A stretch of 64,000 nucleotides of DNA from Ancistrus triradiatus. Taxonomy: Eukaryota > Chordata > Actinopteri > Siluriformes > Loricariidae. Shown here piece by piece: positions 22,494-33,000 of the stretch (positions are counted from its first letter, which is position 1; every line of letters begins with the position of its first letter). The translations under genes and the position numbers were made by a program. The stretch is from NCBI GenBank assembly GCA_025084515.1, contig JAJAGP010000218.1, positions 434,001 to 498,000 on the forward strand, given 5' to 3'. The notes beneath the pieces are model-generated. The model ran no database searches, was not told where the DNA came from, and saw only the letters and a program-made list of their open reading frames with translations.

Positions 22494-22975
22494 ACTCGAA
22501 CTTAGAGCATCCGACCTAAAACTGAGCACTCCGACACGCTGCGAGGGAAAAGACTATAAACAGCGCTCGAAACGGATTTATGCGTCCCGGACCCGCTGGC
22601 CTGAAGCGCGCCTGTGGATTAGAGCGAATGAGGAATCGAGTTTTTTATTGCAACCAAATGCTGGAGGCTCTTCTGTTTTAATAGAATAGTTTTTAAAATG
22701 AAGATAAAACGTAATAAAATTGTTCGTCTGGTCCGCAAAAGTTAAATATTTTAATGATTTTTGTTTGTGTTTGACCAATTAAGATATAAATATCATTTTG
22801 TATGTGGTGAGTTTTTTATTTTCATTCAAAAGCCTATATGCATGGACGATTTCTGCTACATTTCAGCTTTTTTATATAGAGATAAGCACCTTTTCATTCA
22901 CAGGGGTAAAATGCAGACTTCGGATTTATGGGTAGAACGTTTTTCGTTCCAAGTGTAAATAAATGTTTTTGAAAA
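22494..22975 (+). other. cdx4: cdx4 3' untranslated region (inferred)
   Basis: The region between the stop codon and the polyadenylation signals AATAAA at 22713-22718 and 22958-22963. The true cleavage site is not visible. Confidence 0.5.
22958..22963 (+). terminator. cdx4: Candidate cdx4 polyadenylation signal AATAAA
   Basis: Canonical hexamer 465 bp after the stop, followed by T/G-rich sequence. An earlier AATAAA is at 22713-22718. Confidence 0.5.
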
Positions 22976-23300
22976 TACGATGTCATGGTATGTCATGGTC
23001 ATTACGTTAAGAAGGAAAAAGCATGTCAATATTTATTTACCACATTTTATGCGCGTGAGTTTATGGAATCGAGTGTAGTTCAACACAGGAGGCAGGCCAA
23101 ATCCTGCACAGACAGTCAATGTTTTTATTTTAGTACGTAAACGTTTAAAAATATACTCTCGCCTGGAAACAAAATTTTAACTTTTGGTCCCACAGATTAA
23201 AATTAGTCGACATTATTTATGGTAGCCTGCTTATTAGGCTGAGTTTTGTGTTTTTTTCAGGCATGGTTTTGAAGAGTAAAGTTTATAGTGTATATTATTT
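22976..23300. other. Intergenic between cdx4 and chic1
   Basis: No gene or repeat recognised. Confidence 0.35.
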
Positions 23301-23303
23301 AGG

Positions 23304-23735
23304 CTAAATAAGGCTATTATTACGCTTAAAAAGTACAAACATACTTCTCAAATGTTGAAGTGTATCCATATCGGTCTCTATCTGGTCTGCTTTCTCATCA
23401 TCAATCAGTGCCCTGTCTTTTGGGGGGCTCTGGCATAGGTAACTCCTGACTAGACTTATAACAGATTGTAAATTAGGATATTTAACAGTACGTTTGGATT
23501 TTGATGTTATAGCATTTATATTTGTGAGGCAGAAATAACAATCCAAACCGTGATCTTTGAGTTCTTTCCAATCCGTAGGAAGTGAAGAAGCCATATGGCG
23601 TGAACCTTTTGCCCATACTGTGAGAATCCTAACACGTGTGACACAACAAATATGGGGTCCCAACTTTTATCTTGGTCACGCACTTTACAACCAAAGTAAT
23701 TCTCATAGCATTTATAATGAGGAGTGTGAAAGGAT
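23304..23735 (-). pseudogene. Broken member of a repetitive ORF family with a CYFC motif
   Basis: Minus-strand translation gives, across one frameshift near 23660, 'NYFGCKVRDQDKSW', then 'PHICCVTRVRILTVWAKG', 'DHGLDCYFCLTNI' and 'KSKRTVKYPNLQSVISLV'. I recognise this from large numbers of near-identical predicted proteins in fish and invertebrate genomes, probably carried by mobile DNA. Paired cysteines (PHICC, CYFC) suggest metal binding. The frameshift, an in-frame stop at the junction and loss of the typical proline-rich ending show it is inactive. Its parent element is not identified. Confidence 0.6.
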
Positions 23736-24510
23736 GTTTTTGGGGAATTAAATGCCCTCTCACCCCAGACTATTTACAGTTTCTTGGTGTTCATATGGTG
23801 GATGAAGAAACAGCACAACACTTAAACACACAAAAGTACTGCTTTTCAACAGAGTGAAAATGACACTGTACCAAAGATGTTTTCACATCACATTCTAGCC
23901 TGCAACTGAGAGGGAACTGCTACTAAAGAGTAGGCAGTGTTTGCATGTCCCAACATGGCTAGTCATGTTTCTGCAGGATCTTGTTTACTCATTTATCTAG
24001 GCTTGTGCTCTCATAAAGAAACTATTGCACTTAAATAACAAAGAAAATAGATCACAACTATATGAGACATACATCAAACTACACAAAATTTGTATCTTAT
24101 TTATAATGCGTAATTGTACTTCAGGGAAGATGAATATGGAAAGAGGAAGAGAACACAAGATCTTCAATACTGACTTACCTGTTTAACTTTACATAGGTTT
24201 GGAGTGTGCAGACAACTAAATATTTGACAAACACATTCTAAAATAAAAGCATATAAAAGCATTGTGCCATAGGCGAGTAAAGACATCAGCCATCACCATC
24301 AATTTCTTCAAACAGCACTTTTCAAAAAACACCAAACAAAAACACCAAGTGCTTTACAAGGACAGATGTAAATTTCAAGTCATTAAAAGTATTTTTAATT
24401 TTGAAAAGGCCAGTAACAATGAATAGGCGAGATGGAATAAACAGATTTGTAATCAGTTGTTAAAACACTAGCATTCCTAATCTTACACACAATTCTAGTG
24501 TTTTGGGTGA
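23736..24510. other. Intergenic, nothing recognised
   Basis: No supportable exon, RNA gene or transposon end. Confidence 0.35.
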
Positions 24511-24512
24511 TA

Positions 24513-26074
24513 CAGTGGGGCAAAAACGTATTCAGTCAGCCACTGATTGTGCAAGTTTTCCTACTTAGAAAGATGAGGAGATGTCTGTAATTTTCATCAT
24601 AGGTACACTTCAACTGTGAGAGACAAAATGAGATTTAAAAAATCCAGGAAATCACATTGTAGAATTTTTAAAGAATTTAATTGTAAATCATGGTGGAAAA
24701 CAAGTATTTGGTCACCCACAAAAAAGCAAGATTTCTGGCTCTCACAGACCTGTAACTTCTTCTTTAAGAAGCTCTTCTGTCCTCCACTCGTTACCTGTAT
24801 TAATAACACCTGTTTGACCTCGTTATCTGAATAAAAGACTCCTGTCCACAGCCTCAAACAGTCAGACTCCAAACTCAACCATGGCCAAGACCAAAGAGCT
24901 GTCGAAGGACACCAGGAAGAAAATTGTAGACCTGCACGAGGCTGGGAAGAGTGAATCTACAATAGGCAAGTAGGTTGGTGTGACTAAATCAACTGTGGGA
25001 GCAATTGTATGAAAATGGAAGACATACAAGACCATTGATAATCTTCCTCGATCTGGGGCCCCACTCAAGATCTCATCCTGTGGGGTCAAATTGATCATGA
25101 AAATGGTGAGCAAAAATCTCAGAACCTGATGAATGACCTGCAGAGAGCTGGGACCAAAGTAACAAAGGCTACCATCAGTAACACACTATGCTGAGAGGGA
25201 CTCAGATCATGCAGTGCCAGGCGTGCCCCCCTGCTTAAGCCAGTACATGTCCGGGCCCGTCTGAAGTTTGCCAGAGAGCATATGCATGATCCAGAAGAGG
25301 ATTGGGAGAATATCATGTGGTATAATATCAGAACATTTTGGTAAAAACTCAACTTGCCGTGTTTGGAAAAAGAAGAATGCTGAGTCGCATCCCAAGAACA
25401 CCATACCTACTGTGAAGCATGGGGGTGGAAACATCATGCTTTGGGACTGTTTTTGTGCAAAAGGGACAGGACAACTGATCCGTGTTAAGGGAAGAATGAA
25501 CGGGGCCATGTATCGTGAGATTTTAAGCCAAAACCTCCTTCCATCAGTGACAGCATTGAAGATGGAACGTGGCTGGGTCTTCCAGCATGACAATGATCCC
25601 AAACACACCGCTCGGGCAACGAAGGAGTGGCTCCGTAAAAAGCATTTCAAGGTCCTGGAGTGGCCTAGCCAGTCTCCAGACCTCAACCTCAAGTCCGTGT
25701 TGCCCAGCGACAGCCCCAAAACATCACTGCTCTAGAGGAGATCTGCATGGAGGAATGGGCCAAAATTCCAGCTACAGTGTGTGCCAACCTGGTGAAGACT
25801 TACAGGAAACGTTTGACATCTGTCATTTGCCAACAAAGGCTTTGTTACAAAGCACTGAGTTGAACTTTTGTTATTGACCAAATATTTATTTTCCACTATA
25901 ATTTACAATTAAATTCTTTAAAAATCCTACAATGTGATTTCCTGGATTTTTTTCCCTCATTTTGTCTCTCATAGTTGAAGTGTATCTATGATGAAAATTA
26001 CAGACCTCTCTCATCTTTCTAAGTAGGAGAACTTGCACAATCAGTGGCTGACTAAATACTTTTTTGCCCCACTG
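24513..26074 (+). mobile_element. Tc1-like element, family A copy 3
   Basis: Near full length at 1.56 kb. Ends CAGTGGGGCAAAAACGT and 'ttttttgccccactg', with TA at 24511-24512 and 26075-26076. The transposase is on the plus strand, opposite to copies 1 and 2. Confidence 0.93.
24881..25858 (+). pseudogene. Broken Tc1 transposase, family A copy 3
   Basis: Begins with ATG at 24881 (MAKTKELSKDTRKKIVDLHE). A TAG replaces Gln at about 24970, and a TGA lies near 25010. The first Asp motif is disrupted near 25318 (WYNI instead of WSDE). The second Asp is intact (HDNDPKHTA near 25590). The catalytic Glu segment is deleted at about 25688, where PDLN is joined directly to LKSV. The end corresponds to TGA at 25856-25858. 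Confidence 0.9.
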
Positions 26075-26076
26075 TA

Positions 26077-26980
26077 TATGAAAAGCATGTTGCACCAGTT
26101 GAGATGGTGAGCAACAGCAAGGCAAACGGATTAATTGGTATTTCATGCTGAGAAACTATTTTGAAATAAATAAGTGTATAGCAAAAATAGCCTGGCATTT
26201 TTATAAATCTAACACATCATTTTTATATTATCCATATTTTATTTCTGTTAGATATCCTAAGATATTTAAAGAAAAAACAAGCAGATTTGTACAATTAAGG
26301 AGTAAAACCACAGCTTTACTGTACACTTTCATTAGTAATTACCATTGAATTCATGCCTTAATTAAAGTAGAAATTGAGGAGTGTGTTTCCAATTTAACAT
26401 GTGATGGGATTGAAGTGATGGGATTTGCACTATTTCACGCACAAATTACAAGTAATTTAAGACTATTCGGGCTGAGATAATATGATTCAATTGCCCTGCT
26501 GCCAAAAGAATCAAACACCTGTTTATAAAAACTATTTACTAATTTACTGTTTATATAAAATGATTTATTCAAACATTGGAGCAGTACAATAAATGCAATT
26601 CCTTCCTCTGGTTTCCAGATACACAATAAAGACCACACCACTGTTCTGGAAAACATCAAGCATTTTGACAAAACTGCTTAATAAGGGTGCTGGGTGGCAC
26701 AGTGGTCCCCCAGGATCTCTGAAGGAAAAGTGGAGATAAAACAAATTGCGAACAAATATCTATAATTGTCCTGACAATAGCATTAAACTTCCATTATTAT
26801 CATGCTTTAAATAAACACATTTCTTTCAAATACTTAGTTTAAGAAAATGTGTACAATTTTGTGTGCCTGGTAATACTTCATTTCTGTATATGTGACATGA
26901 ATGAGACTTGTTATTCGTTGTACATAAGGCAGAGGCAATACAGGTAATATAACCTTCCATGACACTCCCACAATGCAGAT
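26077..26980. other. Intergenic, nothing recognised
   Basis: AT-rich sequence without a supportable gene. Confidence 0.35.
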
Positions 26981-27252
26981 ATACTGCCCCTTATTGATGG
27001 GATAGCTCATTGATGGGAACTGCAGTTCATGAGAGCTTGAGATAGAATGTAATTTTCACATCAACCATCAGAATGGGGAAAATGTGATCTCAGTGATTTT
27101 AATTGTGGAATGACTATGGGTCCGAGACAGGCTGGTTGGAGTATTTATATAGCTGCAGATCTCCTGGAGCGACAGATTCTGCTCCATATTGAAATGATTG
27201 CATCAAACTATTCCTGATTATTTTTCTTTCACACTGCTAATGTCCTGTTCTA

Positions 27253-28723
27253 CAGTGGGGCAAAAAAGTATTTAGTCAGCCACTGATTGTGCAAGTTCTC
27301 CTACTTAGAAAGAAGAAAGAGGTCTATAATTTTCATCATAGGTACACTTAAAAAAAATCCAGGAAATCAAATTGTAGGATTTTTAAAGAACTGAATTGTA
27401 AATCAAGGTGGAAAATAAGTATTTGGTCACCCACAAAAAAGCAAGATTTCTGGCTCTCACAGACCTGTAACTTCTTCTTTAAGAACCTGTTCTGTCCTCC
27501 ACTCGTATTAATGACACCTATTTGACCTTGTTATTTGTATAAAAAATACCTGTCCACAGCCGCAAACAGTCAGAGTCCAAACTCATTCATAGCCAAGACC
27601 ATAGAGCTGTCGAAGGACACCAGGAAGAAAATTGCAGACCTGCACGAGGCTGGGAAGAGTGAATCTACAATAGGCAAGCAGGTTGGTGTGAATAAATCAA
27701 CTGTGGAAGCAATTGTAAGAAAATGGAAGACATACAAGACCATTGATAATCTCCGTTGATCTGGGGCTCCACGCAAGATCTCATCCTATGGGGTCAAAAT
27801 GATCATGAGATCCCAGAACTACACGGAGGGACCTGATGAATAACCTGCAGAGAGCTGGGACCAAAGTAACAAGGCTATCATCAGTAACACACTATGCCGA
27901 GAGGGACTCAGATCCTGCAGTGTCAGGCATGTCCCCCTGCTTAAGTCAGTACATGTCCAGGCCCGACTGAAGTTTGCCAGAGAGCATATGGATGATCCAG
28001 AGGAGGATTGGGAGAATATCATGTTGTCAGAAGAAACCAAAATAGAACTTTTCAGGAAAAACTCAACTCGCCGTGTTTGGAGGAAGAAGAATTATGAGTT
28101 GCGCCATACCTACTGGGAAGCATGGGGGTAAAAACATCATGCTTTGGGGCTGTTTTTCTGCAAAGGGGACAGGACGACTGATCCGTGTTAAGGGAAGAAT
28201 GAACGTGGCCATGTATCATGAGATTTTAAGCCAAAACCTCCTTCCATCAGTGAGAGCATTGAAGATGGAGTGGCTCTGTAAAAAGCATTTCAAGGTCCTG
28301 GAGTGGCCTAGCCACTGTCCAGACCTCAGCCCCATAGAAAATGTGTGGAGGGAGTTGAAAATCCGTGTTGCCCCAAAGCATCACTGCTCTAGAGGAGATC
28401 TGCATGGAGAAATGGGCCAAAATTCCAGCTACTGTGTGTGCAAACCTGGTGAAGACGTACAGGAAACGTTTGACATCTGTCATTGCCAACAAAGGTTATG
28501 TTACAAAATATTGAGTTGAACTTTTGTTATTGACCAAATACTTATTTTTCACCATAATTTACAATAAAATTCTTTAAAAATCCTACGATGTGATTTCCTG
28601 GATTTTTTTTCTCATTTTGTCTCTCATAGTTGAAGTGTACCTATGATTACAGACCTCTCTCATCTTTTTAAGTAGGAGAACTTGCACAATCAGTGGCTGA
28701 CTAAATACTTTTTTGCCCCACTG
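27253..28723 (+). mobile_element. Tc1-like element, family A copy 4
   Basis: Ends CAGTGGGGCAAAAAAGT and 'cttttttgccccactg', flanked by TA at 27251-27252 and 28724-28725. Transposase on the plus strand. Confidence 0.93.
27589..28514 (+). pseudogene. Broken Tc1 transposase, family A copy 4
   Basis: The start codon is mutated (ATA at 27589). The helix-turn-helix half reads well to a TGA near 27759. The first catalytic site is changed from WSDE to LSEE near 28024. The segment with the second Asp is deleted around 28267, where 'ALKMEW' joins 'LCKKHFK'. The Glu is kept (SPIENVWRELK near 28335). Stop TGA at 28512-28514. Confidence 0.9.
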
Positions 28724-29241
28724 TACATATACCAAAGAACTAATATTGAGTCCAGAGTTGGTGAAAGGCCACTCAGTGACTGATGTGTGTGAAAATCCCA
28801 GGTGGTCAGCAATTACAAACATATTCAAACCAGCCTGTCTGGCACCAACAATCATACCAGGGTCAAAATCACAGAGATCACATGTTTTACCTTTTCTGAT
28901 AGTTGGTGTGAATGTTCCATGAAGAGGGTGGCTGGTATCTGCATGGTGTTATGCAATGCACTGCTGCCACTTGATTGACTGATTACATACTATAATTACG
29001 TGAATGAATAGCTGTTTCTAATAAAGTGCCCAGTGAACTGGGTTTAACGCTGCTTTTGCTGGTCAGAGTTGAAGAATGCCAGTATATCACTGGGCTTGGT
29101 AAGCGTCGCTGCTGCAGTGCCTGTGGATGAACTCCCAACTGACCTCCCTGCTTCAGACACAGAGCAAAAGGTCTCAAACCTGGGTCATTCCAGCTTAACG
29201 TATTAGATGGCTGCGAATATAAAATTATATGTTATAGCCAG

Positions 29242-29580
29242 GGCAGCATGGTGGCTCAGTAGGTAGCACTGTCGTCACACAGCAAGAAAGTCCTTGGTTT
29301 GATCCCAGGTGTAGCGGTCTGGGTTCTTTCTGTGTGGAGTCCGCATGTCCTCCACACTTCCGTGTAGGTTTACTCTTGGTGCTCCCGTTTCCTCCCACAG
29401 TCCAAAGACATGCTTGTGTTTAACTAATTACACTAAAGTGGCCCTAGTGTGTGGGTTTGTGTGCCCTATGATGGATTGGTGCCCTGTCTAGGGTTGTTCC
29501 TGCCTTGTGCTGCCGGCTATATGCACCAGCTCTTCCGTGACCCTGTCCAGGATTAAGCGGATCAGAATGTGAATGAATGT
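29242..29580 (+). repeat. Dispersed SINE-like repeat, family M (best copy)
   Basis: Starts 'cagcatggtggctcagtagg' with a B-box-like 'ggtttgatccc', then 'tttcctcccacagtccaaag' and 'tgccctgtctagggttgttc'. Eroded relatives are at 15180 and 18240, and in antisense at 12815, 50150 and 58775. I know this repeat from many fish genomes but not its formal name. Confidence 0.7.
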
Positions 29581-29779
29581 TATAGGCCATGTCAATGCAA
29601 TTTAACATTGAGTGTAGGCTTTTTTGAGACAAGAGATGAGATGTGCTCACATTTTGCCATTCCTAGAAACTTGTTTATTTTTAGTTTGTCATCCTTCACA
29701 CCTCACAGGACGAACACCACAGTGAATCTCTTTTACAGCAAACAGTGTAATTATGCTAACATTAGACACACGCTAACAG

Positions 29780-29881
29780 CGGCACTTTGCACCCGGTTTC
29801 CCGCCTTTGATTTTTCACAGGTTCAGCACCGCCCGTTCTCCCGTTGCTCTCTGACGTCACTCGCACAGTGCCCGCAACGTC
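29780..29881 (+). promoter_or_regulatory. chic1: chic1 promoter / 5' UTR region
   Basis: Locally GC-rich and CpG-containing sequence with a CCGCCC box (about 29829) and a perfect CRE TGACGTCA at 29852-29859, 23 bp before the start codon, plus a second half-site ACGTCA (29878-29883) overlapping it. No TATA box is seen, which fits a CpG-type housekeeping promoter. Confidence 0.5.
29852..29859. promoter_or_regulatory. Perfect cAMP response element TGACGTCA
   Basis: Full palindromic CRE/ATF site 23 bp upstream of the chic1 ATG. Confidence 0.55.
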
Positions 29882-30024
29882 ATGAGTGTCTTACTGCCCA
29901 ACATGGCGGACTTTGATACCATTTATGAGTTAGAAGAAGAAGATGAACGAATAGTGAGTGAAGAGCACCTCGCCAGATGCTGCCCCGAACCTGTGATCAT
30001 GCGGGGGGCCGGCCACATCACTGT
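29882..30024 (+). CDS. chic1: chic1 coding exon 1
   Basis: Residues 1-47 and two bases of Val48. Acidic N-terminus and RGAGHIT. Donor CTGT|GTAAGC. Confidence 0.95.
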
Positions 30025-33000
30025 GTAAGCGATCAGACACCGCAGCGCCGTTTCTATTTGTCGCTTTCTTACTCCTTCTGTGGTAGCCTCATGCTAGCGC
30101 TCGGTGTGTGTTTTTCTCATTGCTTGGTGGGATCAATATACACATAGGCCAGTATTATGGCACTCGCCCGTCTCATATACAGACACTGATCTAGGATAAA
30201 TCCAGCTTCGATCCTTTGCTTTTCACGGAGAGATGTTATTGCTGGACATTTGGACATTTTGCTCTGCCATATGCAGCTAATTTGGTTTGGCTATGCATCT
30301 GCCGTACACAGCTGTACAATCACGTGCATCATGTGGCTGAGTCTTTATAGTTTAATGTTTGCTATTATCAAGTCATGGAAGGAATCAGACAGTGCTGGCG
30401 TTATACTTTATTCTAAACACGACGCATTGTTCTGTACCTGTCACCAAAGTAGACTTTGTATTGGTTTATGTGAACTATGCTGATTCCCATATGGCTCTGC
30501 ATTAGGTATGGAGTGCACTACATAGGGTGTAGCAGTGGAGGAGCAACGATGTTGGAATATCTGATAAATTGTACAAATACAGGGAGCAGAAATTCAGCTG
30601 GGACTCCTTGCTACAGCGGAAACCTAATGATTTTATGCACTGTAATCTCCATGTACCCCAGCTTTGGGATTCTCTGGATATTTGTCGTACATTGCACCTT
30701 TCATGATTTAAGAAATGACAGTTATACTTGAGACTTGTACCTGAGTAGACATATTTCGTCACAAAAACACTCAGTCATGCTTTATCTTTCACTAATCAGT
30801 CACTCTTCCAATCACTGATGCACTCTACAGGCACTCCTCATATTACTATGAATCAGTTTAGAATACTTTATGATGGGAATATGATGATACACAGAAATAC
30901 ACATTCAGCAGAAACCATATTGTGAATTTTGTATTTTGATTTTTCTTCCTCCCTGGGCAAGAGCAGCAGCGTCCTCAAGTCCACCAATAGACCAGGGATG
31001 TCTTCAGACTTATTTTACTAGGGCCCCAGTAAATAATAATGCCTCAGCGTCTGTCCAAAAGCTTGGGCGGCTAATGGTTTCCACCAGAGCCAGTTTCTTT
31101 TGGTTTATTGAATGAAGTAATGGACATCTGCAAATATTTAAAAGAATGTCAGCCACTCTGCAAACTAGGTAATGATAGCTATATGTTTTGCTAGCCACTT
31201 ATAACCGTATAATCTACCAAAAGTACGTACCAGAAAACTAAAGCAAAGGCATTCATTAAACTAGCAAATGCATCGGTTATGTTAACATAAACAAATTTAA
31301 TTCGATAAAAATGAGATGAAGCAATTCTTTAGTGTTAATTTCTTCTTAATTTCTCATCCAGTGATGCCCACTTTAGTGGTTAATCAGTTAATCCATGTAG
31401 TGTTTAACAGGCTTATTTTTTTTATGCACAGCTGTGCCCCTATGACTGATAAGCAGAGGGTTTACAGTTGTGCCCCAGTACAACAAGTAGTTTAGAAATG
31501 CCTCTGTTAGACTAACCATTTTGCTTTTGTTGTTTTGCTTTCAATACATTAGTCAATAAATTACATGAGATATCACTTTATTATAAAATAAGCTTTATGT
31601 TAATGATTTTGCCCAACTATAGGTTAATGTAAGTACTTTAAGCATGTTTATGGAAGGCTATGCTATGATATGTACAGTATATATTCAGCTCCTCGGTTTG
31701 CCCATCACTTTATGATGGGCTTGTTGAAATGTAAATTGGGTGGTATCTGTATATTAAACAGTTAGCTTCAGAATTGGCACCCATATTGGCATCCATGGAA
31801 AATCGTACTAACAAAATGAAACAGCATGTTTGCATCTCCTGAGTGTTTAGGAATTCTTAGTCAAGAGCTACTGTTTCACTGAGGTATGAGGTAACACCAA
31901 GGCTACATCTTCTTAGTCCTTCATCAACATGAAGAGAAATCAAATGATTCAAAAAATCAGACAAAGACTATGAAAAGTAGCACTGTTTGGGTACATGGCA
32001 TCATGGACTTCGTGAACTACCAGGAGATATTAAATTAAAAATCTGCCTGCTCCTGCCAAGAAAGTACAACTGGGTTACGGTTGGATCTTCCAGCAGGACA
32101 TTAATCCAAATCATACATCTGAATCCATGCAAGATGGTTTAATAACCAAAGATCCAAGTGTTTGACATGACAGGAGAAATATGACTAGAAGTGTCCACAA
32201 AAGAAAACGTAGGACCTTGGAGAATCCAGAGAGAGTTTGTACTGAGTAGTGCTCTCATTTCTTGCTCTATAGCCTCCGGTCTCATCAATTCCTTAATGAA
32301 AGGGTGCCAGTAACTGTGAAACATGTGGGTCACTTACAAACAACACATTGATAATGTATTTTTCTCCGAATAATTGACTGCAGTGTGAGATTAAACTAAT
32401 TTATTACATAGACTTTGTACCTAACCTCTTTATCATTCTTTATCAAAGGTTCCTATCGGTCTGAAGCTAACAGTAAATAATAAATTGTTACACTCTTGTC
32501 AGTGTGAGCCCACAGACAGTCTTCTCATGTCTCAAACTTCATGTTCTAATAACTGACAGTTAACATACTTGGGGCATTTTGCAATAACGTATAATTACTA
32601 CCAAAATCTAAAGCATAATCATTTTATCATGCACTGATCAGACCTATTGAACTGACTTATATTTGTTCCATCATGAGAGTTGTTTTGAGTGGTTTTGTCC
32701 TTATTTATTACACATCTCGATCCTAAGGAGACTATTGCTATTTCTCTGTTTACAGGTTTGGACTTAGCAACAAATTTGACACAGAATTCCCTTCAGTTCT
32801 TACAGGAAAGGTAATGAGCCCTAAATTATTATATGTGCTTGAATTGTGTTCACTTTTTTCTTTGGCATATTTTATACCATTGGCTACTTCTGTAGTGCAT
32901 TATGATATAAAGTGTCTACAAGTATCTGGCTGCATTTGCACATCAGGTAAAAGTGGCCCAAATCTGATCTTTTTCATCATATGTCACAGAGATATGTTAT

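Larger units (their letters stand above)
26985..29035. mobile_element. Family-E-like fold-back element split by a Tc1 insertion
   Basis: 27055-27185 ('catcagaatggggaaaatgt', 'gtgatctcagtga', 'acaggctggttggagtattt') reappears inverted at 28805-28925 ('catattcaaaccagcctgt', 'tcacagagatcacatg'). The right edge 'aataaagtgcccagtga' at about 29017-29033 matches family E ends. Between the arms sits the family A copy at 27253-28723. The left border is only approximate. Confidence 0.6.

Noticed and set aside
29569..29916. Open frame of 115 codons overlapping the chic1 start in another frame
   Set aside because: It ends just after the chic1 ATG, is mostly repeat-derived and shows no domain.
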